A stretch of 6,727 nt of DNA from Pseudobdellovibrionaceae bacterium (GTDB lineage: Bacteria > Bdellovibrionota > Bdellovibrionia > Bdellovibrionales > JAMPXM01): contig CAJYOV010000621.1 of the NCBI GenBank assembly GCA_913776405.1, forward strand, positions 1 to 6,727. The letters run 5' to 3'. Below the pieces are notes generated by a model that was given only the letters and a program-made list of their open reading frames with translations, was not told the DNA's origin and searched no databases. A program made the translations under genes and the position numbers. Positions 1 through 5,190 of this stretch are shown here, in pieces (the first letter of the stretch is position 1; each line of letters opens with the position of its first letter).

Positions 1-160
1 GCTTTAAAGTCTCTGACGATTGCACTGTTACGAAATCGAGGCCATTCGTTGTCGGGTTGAAGTTTTGCGCCGTGGGCCCAACGACGTTTGCGTGAGCGAC
101 ATTCGAAACGAAGGATGCAAGAAGGAATGTGACAAACGATGGAACCGCGAGATGTTTCAT
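1..160 (-). CDS. Exported protein, N-terminal fragment (OmpA-family-like), cut by window edge
   Basis: An open frame of 53 codons starts at the ATG whose complement lies at 158-160 and runs off the left edge without a stop. The first residues (MKHLAVPSFVTFLLASFVSNVAHA) form a clear signal peptide with a positive N-terminus, a hydrophobic core and an AHA cleavage site. The mature part begins NVVGPTAQNFNPTTNGLDF, which I recall as the start of Bdellovibrio OmpA-domain outer-membrane proteins; this match is from memory only. A TGA lies in frame just upstream of the ATG, so the start cannot move further upstream. No Shine-Dalgarno is visible, and a promoter-like sequence ends only a few bases before the ATG, so the message could be leaderless. 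The gene is divergent from the barrel gene at 272. That it is a real exported protein is fairly sure; the family is uncertain. Confidence 0.6.
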   Translation of the reverse strand, partial: MKHLAVPSFVTFLLASFVSNVAHANVVGPTAQNFNPTTNGLDFVTVQSSETLK

Positions 161-168
161 ATGGTGTC

Positions 169-198
169 ATCGTAGGCAGGTCAAAAGCGACGAGTCAA
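169..198 (-). promoter_or_regulatory. Possible promoter of the left-edge gene
   Basis: On the minus strand TTGACT (193-198) is followed after 18 bp by TACGAT (169-174), a fair match to the vegetative -35/-10 pattern. Transcription would start near 162, almost at the ATG (160), which would fit the absence of a Shine-Dalgarno. The -35 overlaps a CGAGT-CA-ACTCG near-palindrome at 191-202. The call rests on consensus matching only. Confidence 0.3.
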
Positions 199-257
199 CT
201 CGGAGCGGCGTGCGAGTTCAATCGGCTCTTGGGTAGCATCGAATCAGTTTTCTTAAA

Positions 258-263
258 AAGGAG
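258..263 (+). promoter_or_regulatory. Shine-Dalgarno of the beta-barrel gene
   Basis: AAGGAG ends 8 nt before the ATG at 272. It fixes this start and argues against the overlapping frame that starts at 139. Confidence 0.8.
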
Positions 264-271
264 ATGCATCC

Positions 272-787
272 ATGTTCCGTTCGACACTCGTAGCTTTAGC
301 TCTCGGTCTCGTTACACTCTCTTCGCCTCTGGCTCAAGCGGGCGTCGATTCGCGCGGATGGGTCGGTGGTCTCTTGGGTCTGACGGTCCCCGATGCGAAC
401 GACACATCATCACGCGGGATGTGGGGCCTCACTGCGGGTGCAAAACTCGGCAGCGAGTGGGGCATTGGCGCTTACTACCTGAACTCATCTAAGAACGAAG
501 ACTTCGGTAAATTTGATTTGAATCTCTACGGTGTTCAGTTCGGTTACCACTTTGAAGGCGAAGCGAACGGCGTTTTCATCGCAGGTCGCATTGGGACATC
601 GAAGATCGATCGAAATGGCGCGGACTTGTCACCAACGAATCTCGGTGTCGTCGCAGGCTACGACTACATGTTGGGTGAGCATTTCTCATTAGGCGGTGAA
701 GCCAGCTTCATGTCCGTCGGCAAAGACAACGGCTTCGACAGCTTCACGCTGCTCAGTTTCCTCGGCGCCGCAAAATTGTGGTTCTAA
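272..787 (+). CDS. Small outer-membrane beta-barrel protein
   Basis: This 171-residue protein has a typical signal peptide (residues 1-23, hydrophobic core ALALGLVTL, AQA cleavage site). The mature part of about 148 residues alternates polar and hydrophobic residues in short strands separated by Gly/Asn/Asp turns. It ends in LWF, and a terminal phenylalanine is the usual signal for BAM-mediated insertion into the outer membrane. The size and pattern fit an eight-stranded barrel of the OmpX/OmpW type, probably a structural or permeability protein; no specific family motif is recognised. The start is supported by AAGGAG at 258-263. Its TAA (785-787) directly abuts the stop of the converging small gene at 788, leaving no room for a separate terminator. 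Confidence 0.85.
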   Translation: MFRSTLVALALGLVTLSSPLAQAGVDSRGWVGGLLGLTVPDANDTSSRGMWGLTAGAKLGSEWGIGAYYLNSSKNEDFGKFDLNLYGVQFGYHFEGEANGVFIAGRIGTSKIDRNGADLSPTNLGVVAGYDYMLGEHFSLGGEASFMSVGKDNGFDSFTLLSFLGAAKLWF

Positions 788-970
788 TTAGTTGATCGAA
801 GTGGTTTTTGAAGCGGGCTCGCGAGAGTCCGTTTCTGCAGAGGCGTGGGGTTTCTGGAGCTCAGTGCTTGTTGGGTTCGCGGCTGCGGTGCGGTTTGAAG
901 TCAAGACAACGGCTGTGTAACCGCCAAGAACGCACGCGACCAAAGTCAGACTCATGATGTAAGAGCGCAT
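788..970 (-). CDS. Small membrane-anchored protein, 60 residues, unknown function
   Basis: The open frame extends upstream to 1129, but that extension would run through a rho-independent terminator, so I place the start at the ATG at 968-970, giving 60 residues. Residues about 5-24 are one hydrophobic segment (IMSLTLVAC then VLGGYTAVVL), followed by a Ser/Thr/Ala-rich hydrophilic tail, as in a single-pass or secreted short protein. LVAC at 10-13 formally fits a lipobox, but the hydrophobic stretch before it is very short and hydrophobicity continues after the cysteine, so lipidation is doubtful. An alternative start is the ATG at 953-955. No strong Shine-Dalgarno precedes either start (AGGA lies about 12 nt away). 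I do not recognise the family, and a non-coding stretch is possible. Confidence 0.45.
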   Translation of the reverse strand: MRSYIMSLTLVACVLGGYTAVVLTSNRTAAANPTSTELQKPHASAETDSREPASKTTSIN

Positions 971-1019
971 AGAGAGAAACCGTCCTGGTTTTCTAAGTAG
1001 ACAATGTGAGTTGCTTCCA

Positions 1020-1065
1020 AAATAACAAAAGCGCCGAGTCACAGATAGTGTTGTGAACACGGCGC
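1020..1065 (-). terminator. Rho-independent terminator of the PA14 lipoprotein gene
   Basis: On the minus strand GCGCCG (complement of 1060-1065) pairs with CGGCGC (complement of 1031-1036). The stem continues inward, after one mismatch, as GT/AC and CACA/TGTG around a single bulged T, giving about 12 bp. It is followed at once by TTTTGTTATTTT. It lies about 65 bp past the stop of the lipoprotein gene and before the small gene at 970. The plus-strand side lacks a T-run, so it works mainly in the minus direction. Confidence 0.85.
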
Positions 1066-1129
1066 CTTTGAATTCAGACCTTAGCCAAGACAGTCCCAGA
1101 CGGTTCAAGACCTCGATCAGAGCGAACAC

Positions 1130-2299
1130 TTAATCCGCTGTGCGAACAGACATTGGCGGAGCGAGCGTTTTTCCGTACGTATCCGATATCGAAAGAGCTT
1201 GCGCACCGTACGAGGTGCCTGAGGAAAGTCCCGTGACACGGACCGAATGGGACTTGCGGAGCACGTTATCCGAAACGGTCGTGCGTGACTCTGCGAGATC
1301 GCCGCCCATCACGACCACTTGCGAAGTGGCAGGGATGTCAGTTTCCCACTGTAAGATAAATCCATCAGAGAGAACTTCGCCTACGCGGATGTTGGACATC
1401 CGCGGCTCGACGCCGTCTTTACAAGGGTTGAATGAAGCTTCGTTCGCAAGCGTATAGTTTTCTTTTGAAAGTGGTTGCCAGCCGCGCGCTAAAAGGTCCT
1501 GGTAAGCAGACTTCGGTTCTTGATTCGAAGGGTTGAACCAGAGTTCGTTTCCACGCGCGCCACAGCTTGAATCTTGTTTCACAGTCCCGTCTTCGTTTCG
1601 TTGTACTTTGCGCATCATCGCAACGAGCGCGATGTGATAGCGCGGTCCCTGATAATAATCGACTTGCATGAGCTTCTCGGTGTCGCGCTTCAGGTTGACG
1701 ATCTGAACGCCACAGCCGAATCGGGTTTCGTGTTCACCGTCGTTGTCGACGACTGATTGGTAAACGCCATTTTCATCGCGAAGCCGCAAAGTTGCGCCGT
1801 CATCTGAAAGCAGAGCTAACTCATAATCGCCTTCTTCTTGAGTCGGCGCCAAACGCAAGACTGATGTGAAACGAATCGCAAAGCGTTCGATGAGCATTGC
1901 GCCAGCATCCGTTTTCACAGGTTCGCCGAGATCGTTGTTAAAGCCCATATCAAACATACGAGTTGGCGTATTCAAGACTGAAACGAAGAGGTCACGCGAA
2001 CTCTTGTGTCCGCGAGCGATGAGATCGCCAGAACTCGAAGCATTCGGCTGGTTTGCTTCCAACCAATAAAGTTCGGCTTTAAGGCCGGCGTTTGAACGGG
2101 GGTCTTCGCCTGGCTCACCCATCGGGTCACAGACGAGTTTAGAGACAGGATATTTGTTCACATCCATCTTTGACATCACGGGCTGCTCCTCCGCAATGAG
2201 CGAACCGACGCGGTGATTTTGCGAACAGCTAATGACGGCAGTCGCGAGTGTCAGAGCGCTAATCGAAACGGCGGATTTGAGAAGGAGTGAACTTTTCAA
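1130..2299 (-). CDS. Lipoprotein with PA14 and fibronectin-III-like domains
   Basis: This 389-residue protein starts at a TTG preceded by GAGG at 6-nt spacing. The next in-frame Met lies beyond the signal sequence, so TTG is needed to keep it. Residues 1-24 are a lipoprotein signal with lipobox VISC (Cys25); Ser26 at +2 fits sorting to the outer membrane. Residues about 72-232 look like a PA14 domain, with the signature GDYELALLSDDGATLRL at 157-173 (the DDG turn at 166-168) and a closing strand YHIALVAMM. Residues about 298-389 look like an fn3 module ending the chain. Four further cysteines (57, 196, 246, 293) could form two disulphides in the periplasm or on the surface. PA14 domains generally bind glycans or act in adhesins and glycosidases. 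No catalytic domain is present here, so a binding or adhesion role is inferred. It has its own promoter and terminator, so it is monocistronic. Confidence 0.85.
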   Translation of the reverse strand: MKSSLLLKSAVSISALTLATAVISCSQNHRVGSLIAEEQPVMSKMDVNKYPVSKLVCDPMGEPGEDPRSNAGLKAELYWLEANQPNASSSGDLIARGHKSSRDLFVSVLNTPTRMFDMGFNNDLGEPVKTDAGAMLIERFAIRFTSVLRLAPTQEEGDYELALLSDDGATLRLRDENGVYQSVVDNDGEHETRFGCGVQIVNLKRDTEKLMQVDYYQGPRYHIALVAMMRKVQRNEDGTVKQDSSCGARGNELWFNPSNQEPKSAYQDLLARGWQPLSKENYTLANEASFNPCKDGVEPRMSNIRVGEVLSDGFILQWETDIPATSQVVVMGGDLAESRTTVSDNVLRKSHSVRVTGLSSGTSYGAQALSISDTYGKTLAPPMSVRTAD

Positions 2300-2305
2300 G
2301 GGGAA

Positions 2306-2309
2306 CCTC
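2306..2309 (-). promoter_or_regulatory. Ribosome binding site supporting the TTG start
   Basis: GAGG on the minus strand lies 6 nt upstream of the TTG at 2297-2299. With the signal peptide coded immediately downstream, it supports this unusual start codon. Confidence 0.55.
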
Positions 2310-2327
2310 GCTTTGTTCTGAACCCAG

Positions 2328-2357
2328 ATTAAAGTCGAGGAAGCGTGATGGAAACAA
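2328..2357 (-). promoter_or_regulatory. Promoter of the PA14 lipoprotein gene
   Basis: On the minus strand TTGTTT (2352-2357) and TTTAAT (2328-2333; 5 of 6 to TATAAT) are separated by 18 bp. The predicted start near 2321 leaves a leader of about 22 nt containing the GAGG ribosome site. The position is well suited to the gene at 2299. Confidence 0.55.
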
Positions 2358-2398
2358 AACGATCGTCAGCATCCCTCATCGGGACAATGCGAATTCGA

Positions 2399-2446
2399 CA
2401 GTTTCTCGAACATTCGACGAGGACGGCCCGAAAGTTCGAGAAACTG
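2399..2446. repeat. Perfect 13-bp inverted repeat, long stem-loop between operons
   Basis: CAGTTTCTCGAAC (2399-2411) is the exact reverse complement of 2434-2446, with a 22-nt loop. Inside the loop, after an A/A mismatch, TTCG/CGAA (2413-2416 with 2429-2432) can add 4 bp. It lies 17 bp past the stop of the gene at 2464 and upstream of the -35 of the next gene, the place for a terminator of the two-gene operon. However, neither side is followed by a T-run, so it is not a standard intrinsic terminator. It could protect the transcript's 3' end or act as a protein-binding site. Confidence 0.75.
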
Positions 2447-2463
2447 GAGAAAACCTAGACAAA

Positions 2464-2754
2464 TTAATGAGCTGCGTGAAGACGCTTTAAAGAATGCATG
2501 AAGGCCTGCTGGGTATCGGGCGCAAGGTCGCAACCGCGATAGATGTGAGCGCCGAGCTGAATCTCGGTCTGACAGGACACTTGCGAGGACTCGTCGTCTT
2601 CGGTGAATGAGACCGAAAATTCGACGGGGCCCTCGAGTGGTTCAAGATCGCTGCGAGTCTGAAGCCATTGATCGATCTTCTTTTCGCAGAATTTGAAAAG
2701 TCGATTTTTCGTAGGCAATTCGTTGACCGTTACATAACCGTTAGAAACTTTCAT
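2464..2754 (-). CDS. Small protein, paralogue of the upstream neighbour (fold pattern like HPF/RaiA?)
   Basis: This 96-residue protein has no signal peptide and is predicted cytoplasmic. It aligns along its length with the product of the gene just upstream: NG at 5-6, VNE at 10-12, Arg18, Glu24 and Trp30 fall at identical positions, and an SC pair (60-61) and a final AH are also shared. The predicted order is strand, helix (about 16-34), three strands, helix (about 80-93). That order, and the C-terminal helix following a strand, resemble the ribosome-hibernation fold HPF/RaiA; this is a pattern impression, not a motif match. Three cysteines are present (23, 61, 75). The Shine-Dalgarno is weak (GGA about 9 nt before the ATG). 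It starts 38 bp after the upstream stop, so the two are probably one operon with translation depending on the leading gene. The function is unknown. Confidence 0.7.
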   Translation of the reverse strand: MKVSNGYVTVNELPTKNRLFKFCEKKIDQWLQTRSDLEPLEGPVEFSVSFTEDDESSQVSCQTEIQLGAHIYRGCDLAPDTQQAFMHSLKRLHAAH

Positions 2755-2792
2755 GTGTGACGTCCAAACTGCGGTTGCAAGGTGAGTGAAAC

Positions 2793-3119
2793 TTAATGAG
2801 CGAGTTGCTGAGCTTCAGTCGCGGCATCGTCGACGCTGAGGGCGGCGAGCGTGCGGGCCAAAGCGGCGCGGGGATTGTCAGCCGTTTCCCATGCGCGCCA
2901 GAGCTGGTCGTTGATGTGGATCACGACCAAGCAGCTAATTTCTCCGACCGCCTCTTCATCGAAAAAGGCGACTTCATACTCCGGAGTCGTTTCGCTGACG
3001 GCAGTCGAAGAACTCTCGTGCGCGCGGATCCATGCGGCGACCTGTTCTTCGACGTAAGCGTTGAATCGTTCTGTTGGAGCGTTCTCGTTCACGCTGATGT
3101 GACCGTTTGCTTCTCTCAT
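2793..3119 (-). CDS. Small acidic protein, paralogue of the downstream neighbour (fold pattern like HPF/RaiA?)
   Basis: The open frame could begin at 3254, but AGGAGG at 3128-3133 sits 8 nt before the ATG at 3117-3119, and the paralogue next door begins at the equivalent residue, so I choose 108 residues. The sequence gives a first strand (GHISV), an amphipathic helix (about 17-34, with Trp30), strands at YEVAFF, EISCLVVIHIN and LWRAWET, and a C-terminal helix RAALARTLAAL. HPF/RaiA proteins have this beta-alpha-beta-beta-beta-alpha order, but this protein is strongly acidic and lacks the basic surface expected for binding 16S rRNA. A relation to that family is therefore speculative. Compared with its neighbour it has an insertion before the second strand and a longer C-terminus. 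It is the first gene of the pair, divergent from the acyltransferase gene at 3227. Confidence 0.75.
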   Translation of the reverse strand: MREANGHISVNENAPTERFNAYVEEQVAAWIRAHESSSTAVSETTPEYEVAFFDEEAVGEISCLVVIHINDQLWRAWETADNPRAALARTLAALSVDDAATEAQQLAH

Positions 3120-3127
3120 GGCGTAAG

Positions 3128-3133
3128 CCTCCT
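3128..3133 (-). promoter_or_regulatory. Strong Shine-Dalgarno that decides the start at 3119
   Basis: AGGAGG on the minus strand is followed by 8 nt and the ATG at 3117-3119. It rules out the 45-codon longer reading of this frame that begins at 3254 and would overlap the divergent gene. Confidence 0.85.
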
Positions 3134-3139
3134 GTGGGC

Positions 3140-3156
3140 GCTTCAAGTGCTTCAAG
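3140..3156. repeat. Direct repeat GCTTCAAG x2 in divergent promoter region
   Basis: GCTTCAAG occurs at 3140-3147 and again at 3149-3156, a 9-bp period. It lies just upstream of the ribosome site of the gene at 3119. It could be a regulator half-site pair or chance. Confidence 0.5.
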
Positions 3157-3164
3157 CTTCGCTC

Positions 3165-3181
3165 ACTGTGTGACAAACAGT
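3165..3181. promoter_or_regulatory. Operator-like 17-bp near-palindrome between divergent genes
   Basis: ACTGTGTGACAAACAGT is symmetric about its central A (3173), with 7 of 8 base pairs complementary. It lies in the 107-bp gap between the genes at 3119 (-) and 3227 (+), about 45 bp from each start. This is a typical location for a site bound by a dimeric repressor or activator. No particular regulator can be named. Confidence 0.4.
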
Positions 3182-3226
3182 CTTTCCAGGTGACATGAAG
3201 AAGATGTTTAGATACCTGAAAGAAGT

Positions 3227-4051
3227 ATGAAGGCGCTTCGAGAGTTCGAACCATTCCTAAGTCAATTGATGCTGAAACTCGCTCGCGAGACTCATTTCTC
3301 GTCTTCGCCGAGCCTCAGAGAAATCCTAGACCAAAATCCTAGATTGGTTGTCGCATTCAATCACGCATCGCCTCTCAGTTGGCTGCCTGCGATCGCACTT
3401 CTGACCGCACACGTCTGTGCGCGTGGGGGTGGTGGGCGACGCCCGATGGGCGTTATGGACAAGTTCTTCTTCGCGGTGCCCGGCTTCCGAACAATCGCCC
3501 AACAGCTCACGCAGAGTGATCATCCTCTCAACTTTGAAGAACTCGTCGAAAAGTTTCGCGCGAAAGAGGGCACGGATATCGTGCTTTTTCCAGAAGGCAG
3601 CAACTGCTTCTTTGGTGACCCAACTGACTTGCAACCTTTCCGTTCGCCTCGGTTTATTGAGCTCTCGATCCGTACAAGCACGCCGATCTTGCTCTGCGCG
3701 CATCGCGGTTCTGAAAATTGGGGTGTCTCGTTGCCGGTACCAAAAGATGTCTTTGCACTGATAGATCATCTTCCAAAATTTGCGGCAGACTTTTTGGGTG
3801 CTCGCTTAAAACAGACGGGCCACTTTACGCTGCCGCTTTTGCCATTACCGATGGAAAGCTTCGACATGCGCTGCGAACTCTTCGTACCGGCTCTCGCCGA
3901 GGCCGATCTCTCTGACGATCCGGAAGAGTGCCGCAGCCAAGTTCGCGCCGAAGCCGACCGCGTTCACAAAAGACTTCAGCAGATGCTGGAGCAGATCGAT
4001 CAGTCTTTCATTGAGAGGCGCTCGTCTGTCGCAAGTTCTCTAACGTCGTGA
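3227..4051 (+). CDS. PlsC-like glycerolipid acyltransferase family protein
   Basis: This 274-residue protein matches the 1-acylglycerol-3-phosphate acyltransferase (LPLAT) superfamily in order and spacing. It has motif I around NHASPLSW (His46), a motif-II-like block GVMDKFFFAVPGFRTIAQQL at 75-94, motif III FPEGSN (121-126), and a motif-IV-like segment STPILLCAHRG (151-161). The family transfers an acyl chain from acyl-ACP or acyl-CoA to a glycerol-phosphate-type acceptor at the inner membrane face. The catalytic HX4D motif is altered: the aspartate position is Ser51. The enzyme may therefore use a different acceptor, have a different catalytic arrangement, or be inactive. There is no signal peptide or strong membrane helix, and the C-terminus (about 230-265) is a charged helix. 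The Shine-Dalgarno is weak (GAAAG region). The gene overlaps the converging gene by 52 bp. Confidence 0.75.
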   Translation: MKALREFEPFLSQLMLKLARETHFSSSPSLREILDQNPRLVVAFNHASPLSWLPAIALLTAHVCARGGGGRRPMGVMDKFFFAVPGFRTIAQQLTQSDHPLNFEELVEKFRAKEGTDIVLFPEGSNCFFGDPTDLQPFRSPRFIELSIRTSTPILLCAHRGSENWGVSLPVPKDVFALIDHLPKFAADFLGARLKQTGHFTLPLLPLPMESFDMRCELFVPALAEADLSDDPEECRSQVRAEADRVHKRLQQMLEQIDQSFIERRSSVASSLTS

Positions 4052-5130
4052 CTCGATTTTAATCTCACTTCAAGGCCACGGACTTCGAGGTCTTGAGTCT
4101 TGATTTCAATCAACGAACCTCGCTCAAGTTCGAGCGATTCGCCTTTTGGCATCCGCTGCGGAAACCAAGAGAGGAATTCCTTTTGAGAGCTGCGGCACAC
4201 AGCTTGTCGCGTTTTGCCTTTTTCAGGGAGTGTGTCACCGACAAGTCGTGCGTAGCCATCTGCGGCTCGAACGGGCGACGGCTTCTTGCGAGCGAGAAGG
4301 TAAGAAAACGAAAGCGTTCGGTTCTTCATCGGGAGATGTTTTTCGATTTCGGTGAACCACTGGGGCGCATCGAAGTGAAGGCGATCGTGACACCAATCTT
4401 TGTCGGAATGAATGAGAAGCGGGCACTCATCCTGATGCGGGCACGGGCCCCAAATTACAAAGCCTGCCTCTTGAAGCGTCTTGCGCTCGCCTTGAAGTCT
4501 GCGCGCATCGTCTCTCGAAGACGGCTCGATCAAAATCAGAGCTTCGCTTTTCAGCCACTCGCTTGGAATTTCTGGCAGCTCCGTCAGGACATAAGACGCA
4601 AGCAGAGCCGCATGTGAGTAACTGGGTTGGTGCGGCCGCTCGAGGCCGCGCACCATGAGCGTCTGAATCTGAGTGGCAGGCGCGGATCCAGACTCGAGCG
4701 TCAGTTCTTTTAACAGCGCTAATGCGGGCGAAGAGATATCTCGTGCAGCCCAGGTGAAGGCGGACTGAATCGAATTTGTACTTTTAAAGTGATCTCGAAA
4801 CGCGTGGATACCGGAACCCATACCGGAGCCGTCATCTGTAAGGCTTGTGAGTCCATTGAAGAAGCCAAGGCGATCGGCTTCACGCGCGACGAGTGCAGAC
4901 CGCGAATAATTTAACGGAAAAAAATAAGCGATTGAGGCAGCTTGTGCCCACGACTGGTCCCACGGAGTCTGTGCCGTTGGGTTCTCAAGATAGAAGTCCG
5001 AGAGCTGTTTCACCGCGTCGGCCAAGCGTTTCGGACTTCCGAGCGAGTAACCGCGCCGCTTCAGCGCCGCTTCGACAAGGTCCGAGTAAGTCGACGGAAC
5101 GGTAGATCTACGTTCTTGTGGGCGTTGCAT
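4000..5130 (-). CDS. Rsm22/METTL17-like small-subunit ribosome assembly protein
   Basis: This 376-residue protein matches the Rsm22 family (mitochondrial Rsm22/METTL17 and bacterial homologues). It has an N-terminal helical part, a glycine-rich SAM-binding loop TDDGSGMGSG (98-107), a helix ASYVLTELP (178-186), a strand LILIEPSSR, and then WGPCPHQDECPL followed by DWCH. Cysteines 230, 236, 247 and 312 match the number and order of the four ligands of the iron-sulphur cluster described for METTL17. The C-terminal 60 residues form a small beta-rich domain with a short LEVR-G-LEVR duplication. Mitochondrial members are needed for small-subunit assembly; the role of bacterial members is less clear. 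The ATG at 5128-5130 has no clear Shine-Dalgarno, so the exact start is less sure. The gene is divergent from the peroxiredoxin gene with a 60-bp gap. Confidence 0.8.
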   Translation of the reverse strand: MQRPQERRSTVPSTYSDLVEAALKRRGYSLGSPKRLADAVKQLSDFYLENPTAQTPWDQSWAQAASIAYFFPLNYSRSALVAREADRLGFFNGLTSLTDDGSGMGSGIHAFRDHFKSTNSIQSAFTWAARDISSPALALLKELTLESGSAPATQIQTLMVRGLERPHQPSYSHAALLASYVLTELPEIPSEWLKSEALILIEPSSRDDARRLQGERKTLQEAGFVIWGPCPHQDECPLLIHSDKDWCHDRLHFDAPQWFTEIEKHLPMKNRTLSFSYLLARKKPSPVRAADGYARLVGDTLPEKGKTRQAVCRSSQKEFLSWFPQRMPKGESLELERGSLIEIKTQDLEVRGLEVRLKSSHDVRELATDERLSMKD

Positions 5131-5190
5131 CGGATAAAGCTACCGTTTAATCTCTCGAGAAGACATTCGGATTTCCAGAAAGTTGAGTCT

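Noticed and set aside
139..492. 117-codon plus-strand open frame
   Set aside because: It overlaps the signal-peptide coding regions of both divergent envelope genes in other frames, and the Shine-Dalgarno belongs to the ATG at 272.
813..832. GGCTC-GCGA-GAGTCC imperfect hairpin near the end of the small gene
   Set aside because: It is a short stem with a bulge and no real T-run, inside a coding frame; not a convincing terminator.
971..1129. N-terminal 53-codon extension of the small gene at 788-970
   Set aside because: It would be translated through the terminator hairpin at 1020-1065, and its composition does not resemble a protein domain.
3188..3218. CAGGT...ACCTG inverted repeat with a 21-nt loop before the acyltransferase gene
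   Set aside because: Five-base arms with a long loop are expected by chance.
3326..3769. 147-codon minus-strand open frame inside the acyltransferase gene
   Set aside because: It is fully contained in a gene with clear family motifs, has no ribosome site and shows no recognisable domain.
5125..5151. TTGCAT-15-TTTAAT as a promoter for the peroxiredoxin gene
   Set aside because: The -10 is good, but the spacing is too short and the -35 matches in only three bases; left as a weak possibility.
5153..5160. TCTCGAGA palindrome in the divergent Rsm22-like/peroxiredoxin promoter gap
   Set aside because: It is only 8 bp, with no extension or second copy.
4942..5190. 83-codon upstream extension of the peroxiredoxin frame
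   Set aside because: It lies antisense to the 5' part of the Rsm22-like gene; the ATG at 5191 begins the KKAT tail directly.
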